Shown here one piece after another: positions 10,430-20,004 of a DNA stretch of 64,000 nucleotides (the first letter of the stretch is position 1; the number at the start of each line of letters is the position of its first letter). The notes below the pieces were generated by a model. The model was not told the origin of the DNA and did no database searches. It saw only the letters and a list, made by a program, of their open reading frames with translations. The stretch is from CAVTYH01 sp963773875 (GTDB taxonomy: Bacteria > Planctomycetota > Planctomycetia > Pirellulales > JADZDJ01), in the NCBI GenBank assembly GCA_963773875.1, contig CAVZCV010000020.1:1-64000 (forward strand). The letters are read 5' to 3'. Both the position numbers and the translations under genes were made by a program.

Positions 10430-10519
10430 ATGTTTAGCTCAATCATCGGCGTACTACTCATCGTCCTGGTGCTGTTGCTGATAGTTGGTGCTATAGCCCG
10501 ACTTACGCTTGGCGAATGA
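10430..10519 (+). CDS. Possible 29-residue single-span membrane peptide
   Basis: The frame codes for MFSSIIGVLLIVLVLLLIV followed by GAIARLTLGE, a single hydrophobic span with a short charged tail. No strong Shine-Dalgarno sequence precedes it. It may be a real small membrane protein or a chance hydrophobic frame; no family was recognised. Confidence 0.3.
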   Translation: MFSSIIGVLLIVLVLLLIVGAIARLTLGE

Positions 10520-10726
10520 GGCATTGACGCGGGGAACCGCTTAGGTGTCATCCCCACCGCTAGGTGCATTTCTGAGCGTCTGCTAGAATAGTAGTGTGGG
10601 CCACGATAAGCTTGCAGCGCCGTAATCAAAGGCACAGCGAGCTTGCAAGCCGCTTCATGCGTGCGGTTGCGGTAGCATTTCCAACCGACCGGCGGGTCCC
10701 ACTGACCCAATGGCGAGGCCGTTTCG

Positions 10727-11818
10727 ATGCCGTCCGTTGCTCTTGTTGTTCTCCGCTCCATCTTCGTGATGGTGGCGGTTGGGCTTGGCGTGGGGCTAAT
10801 CAATTCCGACGCCCTTCCCAAGCAGCCAGTTTGGATTCCCTGGCTGGCCATGTTGGGCTGTATTGCGCTGGCAGTAGGCGTAATTGCGCTCGATGTGGCA
10901 CTGCGCCGCAAGCGGTTGGAAATCATGTCGGCAGTGTACTTCGGCCTGTTAGTTGGTGTCTTGCTGACCTATGTCGTGCGATTGGCACTGACGCCGCTGC
11001 TTCCGGATCCCAACAATCTCAAAGATCCGCATGCTCAACAGATTGTTTATTGGGTGCAGGTGGGTGTAGGCGCCATTATTTGCTACACGTGTATTTCGCT
11101 GTTGATCCAAACCAAAGACGATTTCCGGTTTATTATTCCGTATGTCGAATTTGCCAAGGAAGTCAAAGGCCGCCGGCCGTATGTTCTCGATACGAGCGTC
11201 GCGATTGATGGCCGAATTGCCGATGTTGTCGAAACTGAGGTCCTGGATACGCAGTTAATCATGCCGCGATTTGTGATCGCCGAGCTTCAAGGCATTGCCG
11301 ACAGCGGCGATAAATTGAAACGCAGCCGTGGCCGGCGCGGGCTCGATGTATTCAATCGCCTTCGCGCAAATGCCAAGGTCGATTTGCAGATTTTTGATCG
11401 CGACCTCCCCGAATTCGCCGGCCAGCCGGTCGATATGAAGCTGGTGCTACTGGCCAAGCATCTCAACGGGAAGGTAATCACGAACGATTACAACCTGAAC
11501 AAAGTTGCCAAACTGCACAGCGTCGGCGTCATTAACCTTAATGATCTTTCGAATGCCTTAAAGCCGGTCTTTTTGCCCGGCGAAACGATCGAATTGCGAA
11601 TTGTGAAGCCCGGCGAAGAGATGGGCCAAGGCGTCGGCTATTTGGACGACGGCACGATGGTGGTCGTCGAAGGTGGGCGCGAACATATCAATCAGCTCGC
11701 GCGTATTGCCGTGACGAGCGTGCTGCAAACGAGTGCCGGCCGGATGGTGTTTGGCCGCTACGATGGACAATCGGCTCGCTCTGAAACCAAGCCCGAGGGG
11801 GTCGCTAGCCGCGCTTAG
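10727..11818 (+). CDS. PIN-TRAM domain membrane protein (YacL-like)
   Basis: 363 residues. Four hydrophobic segments occupy about residues 5-25, 38-58, 66-88 and 107-127. A PIN nuclease domain follows at about 150-275: YVLDTSVAIDGRIADV holds the first catalytic Asp (155), with E186 and D254 (ITNDYNLNK) completing the acidic set. A TRAM RNA-binding domain occupies about 280-345 (LPGETIELRIVKPGEE ... GTMVVVEGG). The YacL architecture suggests a membrane-anchored ribonuclease. Length and domain order match the family and the frame is intact. Confidence 0.9.
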   Translation: MPSVALVVLRSIFVMVAVGLGVGLINSDALPKQPVWIPWLAMLGCIALAVGVIALDVALRRKRLEIMSAVYFGLLVGVLLTYVVRLALTPLLPDPNNLKDPHAQQIVYWVQVGVGAIICYTCISLLIQTKDDFRFIIPYVEFAKEVKGRRPYVLDTSVAIDGRIADVVETEVLDTQLIMPRFVIAELQGIADSGDKLKRSRGRRGLDVFNRLRANAKVDLQIFDRDLPEFAGQPVDMKLVLLAKHLNGKVITNDYNLNKVAKLHSVGVINLNDLSNALKPVFLPGETIELRIVKPGEEMGQGVGYLDDGTMVVVEGGREHINQLARIAVTSVLQTSAGRMVFGRYDGQSARSETKPEGVASRA

Positions 11819-11878
11819 CCGCTTGCGGTTTAGCGTGCGAACGATTGATTGCAGATCAAAGTTTTGCGCTGCGAAACT

Positions 11879-12073
11879 TCACGCAGCCCGGCGACGTTGC
11901 CCTTCCTGAGATGCACCTCGATCCGATGGCTGTCCCGATTTCTCGTTCGGTCGCCTTCTCCACCAACGGCTGGCCACATCGAATGCAAGTAGGCAGCCCA
12001 TTCCGACCAACGCATGCTGAAACGAGGTCGGACCGGCACCGGCGAGCAACCAGCGGAAAACTTGGCACGCCAT
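11879..12073 (-). CDS. Small 64-residue hypothetical protein
   Basis: The ATG at 12,073 is preceded by GGAGG about eight bases upstream, one of the better ribosome binding sites in the window. The product starts MACQVFRWLLAGAGPTS, has a hydrophobic span near residues 20-33 and a very basic tail. No homology is recognised. It lies alone in a 540-base interval between the PIN-TRAM gene and the subtilisin gene; the rest of that interval (11,819-12,361) shows no other gene. Confidence 0.4.
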   Translation of the reverse strand: MACQVFRWLLAGAGPTSFQHALVGMGCLLAFDVASRWWRRRPNEKSGQPSDRGASQEGQRRRAA

Positions 12074-12361
12074 GGCTGAACCTCCGTGTTCGGTTTCGAC
12101 GGTGCCCGCCGTCATCCTGACGAGGGGCGTTTGATTGGAGAGACATTGGCCGGAAAAGCGGCGGGGATTTTACCGAAGCATTCGCCCCGTCACTATGGCA
12201 CTTTCAGCCGCCATTCGTCAATTTCCATTCGAATTCTTTCGATTTCGCGCCCGGAGGCCTCTATTCCGGAAGATAGCAGTTATCATGGAAGCCGGGGCTT
12301 GCAATCGCGGCGTTCTGGAAAAAAAGCCGCTTGAATACCCGCAGCCGCGGACGGGACAGCG

Positions 12362-14007
12362 ATGAAGGCAGCGAACCGTGCAATTGCGGCGGCTTTGTGG
12401 ACCGCTGTTTTATCGTCAGCCCAGGCAGGCTCGGCGCAGATTCCCGGCTTGGCAGCCGTGCATGCGGACGATTCGCGCGTACTCTTTGGACCCGGCACTG
12501 GCGTAACGATTGCCTTCGTCGATAGTGGCATGAGTACGACGCATCCGGCAATCGCCGGAACCGATTCGCTCGGCAATCCGCGCCTCGTGGCCCAGGCGAA
12601 TTTTGTTACCAGCGAACCAAGCAACACGGGTCAGGACACTTTTGGCCATGGCACATCGGTGGCTAGCATGGCCATTAGCAATGATCCAACTTTTACCGGT
12701 GTCGCACCCGATGCCCGCTACATTAATGTCCGTGTGCTCGATAGCCAGAACGCCTTTTTTGGCGACACCGCGGTTATTAACGGAATCGGCTTCGCACTGG
12801 CCAATGGCGCGGATGTGGTGAACCTTTCGCTCAACTTCGATAGCTCCAGCAACAATGGGTCGAACCGGCTCGATCTGATGCTGGATTGGGCCGCGTCATC
12901 GCTCGGCGCCAACATTACCGTTTCGTCCGGGAACATCACCGCGCACCGCGACGCGAACGGCTTCGCGGTGCTCGATGAGAATCCGCCGCGACCGGTTCGC
13001 AGTCCGGCGGCCGCTTACAACGTGGTGGCAGTCGGCCGCACCGGCACGCCGCCGGGTGATCCACTAGGACCGATCAATTCGCCATCGACACTGCTATACA
13101 ACCAGGTTTTCATCACGAGCGCGGCAGGACCGGTCGATAGCCCGAGCGGATTTTCGAATCGTAGTAAGCCCGATCTTGTCGCTCCCGGCACCGCGGAAAC
13201 CTTGGCCAACGGCCTGTTTCAATCGCAAGGCAATTTGTGGAGCGAAGGGCTTAACGGCACCAGCTTTTCGGCGCCGCTCGTAGCTGGCATGATGTCACAG
13301 CAAATTGAATATGGCCGCGCTCACGGACTAAGCACCAGTCCGCTCGTGATCAAAGCCACGATGATGAACAGCGCCGATCATGTGCTGGAGAAAAGCGGCG
13401 CCGCATGGCATCAAACCGGCAGCGTGGTCGGCGGTGTGCTACAAGTGACTTCGCCTTTGGATACCGATTCCGGCGCCGGACAAATCAACGCGCTTAAACT
13501 TTTCTCGCAATATTCCGCGGGTCAACAAGCGCCGGGCCGGTGAACCCGTTCGGCTGGGATTTGCACACAATTGTTGGCGTTTCCTCGCTGGCATACGCCA
13601 TTAACGCGCCGCTGGCGGCCGGCAGCTTGATCGATATCACGCTCGACTGGTCGCGCCATGTCGCGTGGACCGACGTCAACGGTAACGGCACTGCCGAAGC
13701 CGCCGATAATTTTGTCCAAAGCGAATCGCTCGATAATCTCGATCTGACGTTGCTACTAAACGGCGTCGCCATCGCCAAATCGATGAGCACGACCGATAAC
13801 GTTGAACATCTGGATTTCCCCATCACCGAGGCCGGAAATTACTCGATCCAAATCGACCGGCTCGACGTCCCTGGCTCGGGCAACGACGAACTCTACGGCC
13901 TCGCGTGGAGCGTTGCCGCTGTCCCGGAACCTGCGACGATCTTTCTAATTCTCTCGGGTATTGCGGTACTGCTGGGACGGCGCGTTCGAAAGCCGACCGC
14001 CCTCTGA
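12362..14007 (+). CDS. Subtilisin-like S8 serine peptidase with PEP-CTERM anchor (frameshifted)
   Basis: A secreted protease. A signal peptide (residues 1-25, ending SSAQAGSAQ) precedes the S8 domain. The triad is Asp54 in IAFVDSGM, His96 in TFGHGTSVASM and Ser301 in GTSFSAPLVAG. The frame changes at about 13,534, where GCGCCGGGCCGG seems to lack one G. The second part is a beta-rich domain ending in the sorting signal VPEPATIFLILSGIAVLL plus GRRVRK, recognised by an exosortase (not in this window). The joined protein is about 548 residues. Its stop lies 7 bases from the convergent aldehyde dehydrogenase. Confidence 0.9.
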
Positions 14008-14014
14008 GCCGCAC

Positions 14015-15492
14015 TCAATCCAAACTCACCGTCACTGTTTTCCATTCCGTGTAGCCGTCCAGGCCGCGTTCGCCCAGTTCGCGGCCGAGGCCGCTCATCT
14101 TGTGGCCGCCGAACGGCGCAGCAGCGTCGAACACGTCGTAGCAGTTGACCCACACCGTGCCGGCTTTGATCTTTTTCGCCAAATAGTGCGCCTTCCCCAC
14201 ATCGCGCGTCCAAACCGCTGCGGCCAGGCCGTAACTGGTCTGGTTGCGCACGCTTGATAATCTCGTCGAGATCTTTGAACCGCAGGATCGACATCACCGG
14301 GCCAAAAATTTCCTCTTCGGCGATCTTCATCTTATCGGTCACGCCCGTGAATAGCGTCGGCTCGATGAAGTAGCCTTTATCGCCATGGCGTTCGCCGCCG
14401 GTCACGCACTTCGCACCTTCTTTTTTGCCGGCATCGATGTAGCCCATCACTTTGTCGAACTGCGTTTTGTCGACCTGAGGGCCTTGCTCAGTGGCCGGAT
14501 CGAACGGATCGCCCAACTTGCGCTTGCTCATTCATCGCGGCCAACTTGTCGACAAACTTGTCGTGCACTTTGTCCTCCACAAACAATCGGCTGCCGGCAC
14601 AGCAGCATTGGCCTTGATTGAAGTACAAGCCGAAGTGGGCGCCCGCGGCTGCCGCATCCAAATCGCTATCGGCAAACACGATGTTCGGGCTCTTGCCGCC
14701 CAGTTCCAGCGTCATGCGCTTCATGGTCGAAGCGGCGCCTTGCATAATCAGCTGGCCGATTTCCGTGGAGCCGGTGAAGGCAATCTTGTCGACATCGGGA
14801 TGCTTCACAAGCGCGCCGCCGGCCGTGGGACCGTAGCCTGGAATCACGTTGATGACGCCGTCCGGAAATCCGGCTTCTTGCGCCAGCTTCGCCATGCGCA
14901 GGCAAGTGAGCGGCGTTTGCTCGGCAGGCTTCATCACAATCGTGCAGCCGGAAGCCAGCGCCGGGCCCCATTTCCAGGCGACCATCAGCATCGGGAAATT
15001 CCAGGGGATGATTTGTCCGACCACGCCCACCGGCTCGCGGCGCGTGTAGCAAAAATAATTTCCGCGAATCGGAATCGTTTGCCCATGGAGCTTGTCGGCC
15101 CAACCGGCGTAATAGCGGAGGCAATCGATCGTCAGCGGCAGATCGGCTGCACGGCTGTCGCGAATCGGCTTGCCATTGTCGAGCGTCTCCAGCGCCGCCA
15201 AATCGTCGATTTCTTCTTCGATCAAATCGGCCAGCCGATTCATCAACTTGCCACGATCGCGGGCGTCCATTTTGCTCCACGTGCCGGTTTCGAATTGCTC
15301 GCGGGCGGCTTTCACGGCCAGATCGACATCGGCCGCATCCCCTTCTGCAACTTTGGCAATCACTTCCTCGGTCGCTGGATTGATCGTTTCAAACGTCTTC
15401 CCGCTTTTGGCCGGCTGCCACTTGCCGCCGATGAAGCACTGGGTTTCGCGCACCTGTGGTTTGCGTGTTTTGGGCTGAGTCGCGGTAGCCAT
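14015..15492 (-). CDS. NAD(P)-dependent aldehyde dehydrogenase (frameshifted twice)
   Basis: Oxidises aldehydes to acids. The first frame holds the oxyanion Asn in IIPWNFPML (Asn165), the general base Glu263 in LELGGKSP and the nucleophile Cys297 in NQGQCCCAGSR. The frame changes near 14,525 to give KRKLGDPFDPATEQGPQVD and EEEIFGPVMSILRF, and again near 14,247, where GTGCGCAACC seems to carry one extra C, to give NQTSYGLAAAVWT and the C-terminus PFGGHKMSGLGRELG. The roughly 490-residue total and these motifs place it with class 1/2 (retinal/betaine-type) enzymes; the substrate is not predictable. Both breaks touch GCGC sites. Confidence 0.9.
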
Positions 15493-15564
15493 GATTTCAC
15501 CTCATGTGGTTAGTAGTAAGCAGTAGGCGGTAGGCGGTTTTTGTTTCGAGCAATGCGATTTTCC

Positions 15565-15637
15565 GAGCCGCGCCCGTCAGGAAGCGGTGCTGCCTGGCCG
15601 TCGATACTCCCGAGCCGCGCCAGCAAGGACGCGGCGC
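15565..15637. repeat. Two copies of a GAGCCGCG-type intergenic repeat
   Basis: GAGCCGCGCCCGTCAGGAAG starts at 15,565 and the related GAGCCGCGCCAGCAAGGACG at 15,612, 47 bases apart. This GC-rich motif looks like a small dispersed repeat; similar elements are, as far as I recall, frequent in planctomycete intergenic regions. No coding role is evident. Confidence 0.45.
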
Positions 15638-15900
15638 CGCTGTCGGCAAATTTGTCACTCCTCGCTGGCACGCTGCCCGACAGAATTCTAACGCTCGGCG
15701 CACTGGCTCGGCAAGTAAGTGCCATCGCTGCCACTGGGTTACGCCGATTTTCGCTGGCATCGCGAATTGAATTTTGTCGCCAGGGGGTTTGCAACGGCCG
15801 ATCGTCGCGCGTCTGAATCACGCGCGTTTTCCGATCGCTTTGCGTTTGTCTCGATAAATTTAGCATGGTTGTTGTCTCCGAACCCCTCGTGGCAATTCAG

Positions 15901-16012
15901 AGTGAAATAACTTCAACGTTATTTCACCTCACTCGTTCAAATCACTCGGCATTCACGCAGGTTATTGCAGTCATCTTGCCCAAGTTATTTCGCAGTAATT
16001 TCACTCCCGGCC
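15901..16012 (-). repeat. Repeat family copy A (GTGAAATAAC inverted repeats)
   Basis: GTGAAATAAC at 15,902-15,911 and GTTATTTCAC at 15,918-15,927 form a perfect 10-bp hairpin with loop TTCAAC. Related degenerate arms follow (GTTATTTCGC near 15,983 and a GTAATTTCAC arm near 15,996). The same arms recur at about 17.6, 28.3 and 51.0 kb, each downstream of a similar promoter; here that promoter is at 16,283-16,311 on the minus strand. Confidence 0.6.
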
Positions 16013-16124
16013 ACCACCCAGCAAGTAACCCTCGATGATTTCGCGTCATCCTGCCCATCCGCGCATCTAGGTCCGTGACGGTCCCCGCGTGTAACTTGCT
16101 CGATAATTCTCGTTCCGTTTGCAT
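15942..16124 (-). CDS. Small 60-residue protein inside repeat copy A
   Basis: The ATG at 16,124 follows an excellent Shine-Dalgarno, AAAGGAGGAACGAAAACATG. The product starts MQTERELSSKLHAGTVTDLD and continues through a basic middle to CVNAE. Its 3' half overlaps the GTGAAATAAC-type inverted repeats. A promoter (TTGACT, 17 nt, TAGTAT) lies about 160 bases upstream on the same strand. Promoter, ribosome site and frame are consistent with expression, but I recognise no family. Confidence 0.5.
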   Translation of the reverse strand: MQTERELSSKLHAGTVTDLDARMGRMTRNHRGLLAGWWPGVKLLRNNLGKMTAITCVNAE

Positions 16125-16282
16125 GTTTTCGTTCCTCCTTTAAGCGACTGCAGTAACTCACCCGCGATTCGGCTTCCGCGACTATATTAAACGCCAAAAA
16201 CGTAGGCACCAGACACCCTGCGCGCTCGGCACGGTCTCCGGACCCCGCCGCACTGTCAAGACACAAAGCAATGTGCCAAATA

Positions 16283-16311
16283 ATACTAGTGTACATAGAA
16301 TCTAAAGTCAA
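16283..16311 (-). promoter_or_regulatory. Promoter A with TGTACA core
   Basis: On the minus strand TTGACT, a 17-nt spacer and TAGTAT. The spacer ends ATGTACAC against the -10. Upstream is TGGCCTAGAAATAG, resembling the TGGCCCAAGAAAAG block of promoters C and D. It points into repeat copy A and the 60-residue gene. Confidence 0.6.
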
Positions 16312-16514
16312 TCCTATTTCTAGGCCACCAAAAAAATATTTGTTGCGTCGAGCCGATCAGACATTATCCGTTACACCGTGCCCAGTGCGGGTGCCGCTGG
16401 CCATGCAAGTGCTCTACGGACCAAGGGCTTGCAGCCTCGACCTTTGAATAGTTGGATATCTGCCATTCCTGCGCCCTTTCCCCCGCGCAGATTGGGCGGT
16501 CCGGCCTCCCCATC

Positions 16515-16935
16515 GGCCTGAAAGGTCGCTTCCACGAGCTGCCGCGGACGGGGCGGTTCCGCCTCTCTTCGGCCTGAAAGGCCGTTTCCCCGAGCCCAGG
16601 CCAACGGCCTGGGAATCCGGACACCGGCCATGCCGCCGGCCCTGAAAGGGCCATTCATTCGCTCGTCCCATTCCGCGGGCGGCGTGGTCGGGAGACCCGC
16701 GCCGAGCGCGCTTCGATCTTGTACCGCCGCAACCATTCGCGCAATTCATCTTGAAACGATTGTTTTTGGTGATGCACCGGCTGCGTGTGGATATATTCGC
16801 GAACCGCCTCGACATTCGACTGGCTGATCGAATCGCATTTCCAGAGAATCGACCTTTCAGGTCGGACGGGCTCTTCGTCATCTCAATCCCAGGCCTTCGG
16901 CCTGGGCTAGCATAAGCGACCCTTCAGGTCGAATG
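16515..16935. repeat. Inverted second copy of the REP cluster
   Basis: The palindromes of the window's first 400 bases return in reverse orientation: GGCCTGAAAGGTCG, GGCCTGAAAGGCC, CCCAGGCC/GGCCTGGG pairs, GGCCCTGAAAGGGCC and finally CGACCTTTCAGGTCG near 16,850 and a last pair near 16,890-16,935. The order and spacing mirror the first copy, so the 15.9 kb between them is bracketed by inverted modules. Confidence 0.7.
16655..16854 (-). pseudogene. Second REP-associated transposase tail
   Basis: On the minus strand the frame reads AVREYIHTQPVHHQKQSFQD and then LREWLRRYKIEARSA, homologous to the tail at 94-314. About 60 bases around the block start are identical to the first copy except for one base. 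The end is EWDER with the terminal FVWD and stop deleted (some 16 bases missing), so the frame runs on. No catalytic domain is present. Confidence 0.6.
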
Positions 16936-17008
16936 GAATCGGGCCAACAACCCGAAGAGTGGGCACCGGGTAACCCGCAATAATGCGGTGGGGAAATGCC
17001 GCATTTTA

Positions 17009-17075
17009 GCGGTATAGTTAGTCGCGATCAAACATATACGCTGGTAAGCTGCCGCACCGCACCGTGCTATACCGC
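17009..17075. repeat. 9-bp inverted repeat GCGGTATAG/CTATACCGC
   Basis: GCGGTATAG at 17,009-17,017 pairs with CTATACCGC at 17,067-17,075. Just before it AATGCGG and CCGCATT (16,982-17,005) form another hairpin. This could be a small mobile-element end pair or a structured RNA; no gene lies inside. Confidence 0.4.
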
Positions 17076-17122
17076 AATATCAAGGAAATGCTATGCCACT
17101 CGTCGCTTCACAAACACAGGAT

Positions 17123-17246
17123 GTAGGGTGTGTCGAGCTGCGAAGACGCACCGGAATGCGGTCAGCCATGGCGTTTGCGAAATCGCGTAAGCTTCGCGGA
17201 TAGAGTTCAAAAGACGGTGCGTCTGCGCTTCGCTGGACACACCCTA
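17123..17246. repeat. GTAGGGTGTGTC inverted-repeat element
   Basis: Begins GTAGGGTGTGTCGAGC and ends with the imperfect inverse GCTGGACACACCCTAC, with internal GACGCACC and GGTGCGTC arms. The arms are about 30 bases each. This resembles a widespread MITE-like or REP-like element found in many bacteria. It holds no gene. Confidence 0.6.
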
Positions 17247-17364
17247 CGTCTTCGCCGAACGGACTCCACGTGTCTACTCAGCCTTATACGGCCTATAGTA
17301 CTGTGCGCATGTATCGATACCGAAACAAGTTTAATTTATTTTCGGCGTAGCTCGGAATAAAAAC

Positions 17365-17393
17365 GTGACAAACGATCACGTGTACATTAATAT
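17365..17393 (+). promoter_or_regulatory. Promoter B with TGTACA core
   Basis: GTGACA, a 17-nt spacer and TAATAT on the plus strand. The spacer ends CACGTGTACAT against the -10, the same placement of the TGTACA core as promoters A, C and D. It points at repeat copy B, which begins about 160 bases downstream. Confidence 0.6.
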
Positions 17394-17553
17394 GCTGTCA
17401 TGCACGGATTGCGCTGGGATCAATTGGTGGCAATCGAAGGGCAGGAATCTACGAGGCGTGGTATGAATTGCTACAAGACACAATTAAACGCGAAATTATC
17501 TCCTCCGAAACGGTCGGACTGTGTAAGGCGAAAAGGCGCGGTGGAACGACGGA

Positions 17554-17774
17554 GTGAAATAACTGTGAAAAAACTCGCGCGTTTGGAGCTTGATTTCTCG
17601 AGAAAAGCACTGGGGTTATTTCACTCTGAATCGCGATTTCGGCCGGAGCCGCCAACGCACGTTGAATTTCCCGAGAGTTTCGCTCGCCGAGGTCGCCGAG
17701 ATTTCATAGCCTTCTGGAACACTGCGGTTTTCTCGAAGAATTCGCAGATTTTGGAAAATGCACTGCGAAATAAC
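17554..17774 (+). repeat. Repeat family copy B (GTGAAATAAC inverted repeats)
   Basis: GTGAAATAAC at 17,554 and GTTATTTCAC at 17,615-17,624 are a perfect 10-bp inverted pair 51 bases apart, and GCGAAATAAC at 17,765 is a degenerate third arm. A long open frame (17,400-17,951) spans it but shows no conserved features. An alternative frame, NRRAGIYEAWYELLQDTIKR and onward, ends exactly at the first arm. Confidence 0.55.
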
Positions 17775-17947
17775 GTCGGTCGTGGAAATGCCATGGTTGC
17801 CGCCGCTTGTCGTGTCCGCCAACGATCCTCTTCAGCGAATGCGGTGGAAGACGGGAGCCGGCCTGCTGTTCGCGGAGTTGCGAGCCGGCGCGTGGCGGGG
17901 GACAATTGGGGCAATTCTACATATCCAATTCCAGCGAGGTCCTGCTC

Positions 17948-18806
17948 ATGAAATCGACTGTTTCACGCCGCGGTTTTCTGAAAACGGTTTCTGCATTGGC
18001 CGGCGGAGCTGCGATTGGCGCGCCGCGGTTTCTGAAAGCAGCCGACGCCGGCGACAAGTACGGCGGATTTTTGATGGGTATCCAAAGCTACTCGCTGCGG
18101 AATTTTCCCGTTGACCGGATGCTGCAAATTACGCACGACGATTTGGGGCTGCATCAGGTCGAGTTCTTCGGCGCGCATTTTCCGCTGAACGCCAACGACG
18201 AGAAAATCAAGAGCATTGAAGATCAGATGGCGAAGCTGGAAATTAAATCGCTGGCGCACGGCGTGAACGCGTTTACGAAAGATGACAAGGCCAATCGAAA
18301 GATTTTTGAGTTTGCGAAAAAGGCGGGCATCAAAAACCTTTCCGCCGATCCTTCGCCCGACGCGTTTGATAGCCTAGATAAGCTTGTCGAAGAATTCGAC
18401 ATTCGCATTGCCATTCACAACCACGGGCCTGGCGCGATACAGCAAAGTGGCGGACGTGCTGAACGCCATCGAAGGGCATCACAAAAACATCGGCGCGTGC
18501 GCAGATTTGGGCCACTACATTCGCTCGGCGGAAGATCCGGTGAAGGCCATCAATTTGCTCAGCGGCCGGTTGTACGGAGTGCACCTGAAGGATTTCGCGG
18601 AAATGAAAGGAAATGCGAAAGGAGTGATACTCGGCAAAGGCCAGCTCGATGTGGAAGGCGTCTTCAAGGCCCTGCGCAAAGTAAACTTTCCTGCGGATTG
18701 CAGCCTGGCGCTGGAGTACGAGGAGAAGCCAGAAAACCCGATTGCCGACATTCAGGAATGCCTGGCGGTGGCGGCAGAAGGGGCGCAAAAGGCGGCAAAA
18801 AGTTGA
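17948..18806 (+). CDS. Secreted sugar phosphate isomerase/epimerase-like TIM barrel (frameshifted)
   Basis: A twin-arginine signal (VSRRGFLKTVSALAGGAAIG, residues 5-24) directs a folded protein to the periplasm. The rest is a xylose-isomerase-like TIM barrel: MGIQSYSLRNFPVDRML, HQVEFFGAHFPL, IAIHNHGPG and, after a frame change near 18,433 in GGCGCGATAC, ACADLGHYIRSAEDPV and YGVHLKDFAEMKG with ALEYEEKPENP. The Glu, Asp and His metal ligands typical of the fold are visible. Planctomycetes carry many such secreted sugar-metabolism proteins; the substrate is unknown. The joined length is about 285 residues. Confidence 0.82.
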
Positions 18807-18941
18807 GATTCAGGGCAGGAAATCGATCCAAAGTACCGCGAATTGTGGACTGACGAACGTGCACTTTACGCAGCACAACCATCGCTTACGAATTAAAATT
18901 GAAAAGGATGCCGCGCGGAACCGCGGCGGGCTAGTGCAGGA

Positions 18942-20000
18942 TTGCATTTCAGTGGATCGCACGGATGCTTCGGCATTTTTGAAGAGGTATGCTGTGCGAA
19001 GTTGTATAACGAATGTGGTCCGCATTGGCGCGCTGCGCTGCTGGCCGTGATCGGTCTTGGCTCGGCCGATGTGGTGCGAGCTCAATTTGAAGATGCGGCG
19101 CCCAACAGCGCTATGACCGCCGGCAGTGGGACGCAACTTGGCGATGCGCTCACCAAGAAAATCAAAATTGGTGTGCGCGTGAAAGCGGTGGGCGGGCCAG
19201 TGCGCGGCGTTACGGCAACCGTGCCCGTGCCGATCGATTGGCCGGAACAGACGGTGAAGACCGGCGAAGAAGATCTTTCGCCCGGCGTGCATCATGCGGC
19301 GTATCGCACGCTCGATGGCGGCGGCGCGAAGCAGATGGTGATCACCATTCCGAACATCGCCGCTGGCGAGGAAGCTCACGCCTTGGTGACGTTCGAAGTG
19401 ACACGTCACTCGCAATTGCCGCCGGAAGATACATCGGTTTACAAAGAAGCGGTGAAGGAAAAGTTGCCAAAAGACGTGCTGCCGTATTTGGGCGTGAGTC
19501 CGTACATTGAAGTGACGCATCCAAAAATTCAGAAGCTCGCCAAGGAAGTGACCGAAGGAAAATCGGGCTGGGAAAAGGTCGAAGCGATTTACGATGCCAC
19601 GCGAGAGAGAGTCGAATACAAAAACGGACCACTAAAAGGTGCGCTGCGAGCGCTGAACGACGGCACGGGCGATTGTGAAGAGTTGACGTCGCTCTTTATT
19701 GCGCTGTGTCGCGCAAGTGGTATTCCAGCCCGCAGCGTGTGGGTGCCGGACCATTGCTATCCGGAGTTTTACCTGGTGGACGATGCCGGAAAAGGATATT
19801 GGTTCCCGTGCCAATCGGCCGGCAGCCGGGCATTCGGCGGCATTCCGGAGCATCGGCCAATTTTGCAGAAGGGCGATAACTTCCACGATCCGGATCGGCC
19901 CAAGGACAAACTGCGTTACGTGAGCGAATTTTTGCGCGGCACGCCGGCTGCAAAAGGAGCCGGCAAGCCGCAGGTGGAATTTGTGCGCGATTGGGAGTGA
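18942..20000 (+). CDS. Exported transglutaminase-like domain protein
   Basis: 352 residues. A hydrophobic signal (WRAALLAVIGLGSADVVRAQ, ending about residue 48) precedes a beta domain and a transglutaminase-like papain fold at about 195-300. The catalytic Cys245 lies in GTGDCEELTSLFIALCRASG and His271 in VPDHCYPEFYLVDDAGK, followed by the Asp-containing strand. Such proteins act as proteases or crosslinking enzymes in the periplasm. The listed TTG start gives a long pre-signal stretch; a TTG just before YNECGPHWRA is an alternative. The stop is four bases from the convergent M28 peptidase. Confidence 0.8.
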   Translation: MHFSGSHGCFGIFEEVCCAKLYNECGPHWRAALLAVIGLGSADVVRAQFEDAAPNSAMTAGSGTQLGDALTKKIKIGVRVKAVGGPVRGVTATVPVPIDWPEQTVKTGEEDLSPGVHHAAYRTLDGGGAKQMVITIPNIAAGEEAHALVTFEVTRHSQLPPEDTSVYKEAVKEKLPKDVLPYLGVSPYIEVTHPKIQKLAKEVTEGKSGWEKVEAIYDATRERVEYKNGPLKGALRALNDGTGDCEELTSLFIALCRASGIPARSVWVPDHCYPEFYLVDDAGKGYWFPCQSAGSRAFGGIPEHRPILQKGDNFHDPDRPKDKLRYVSEFLRGTPAAKGAGKPQVEFVRDWE

Positions 20001-20004
20001 GGAT

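Noticed and set aside
17400..17951. A 183-residue protein across repeat copy B
   Set aside because: The frame is built on repeat DNA, with skewed composition and no domain.
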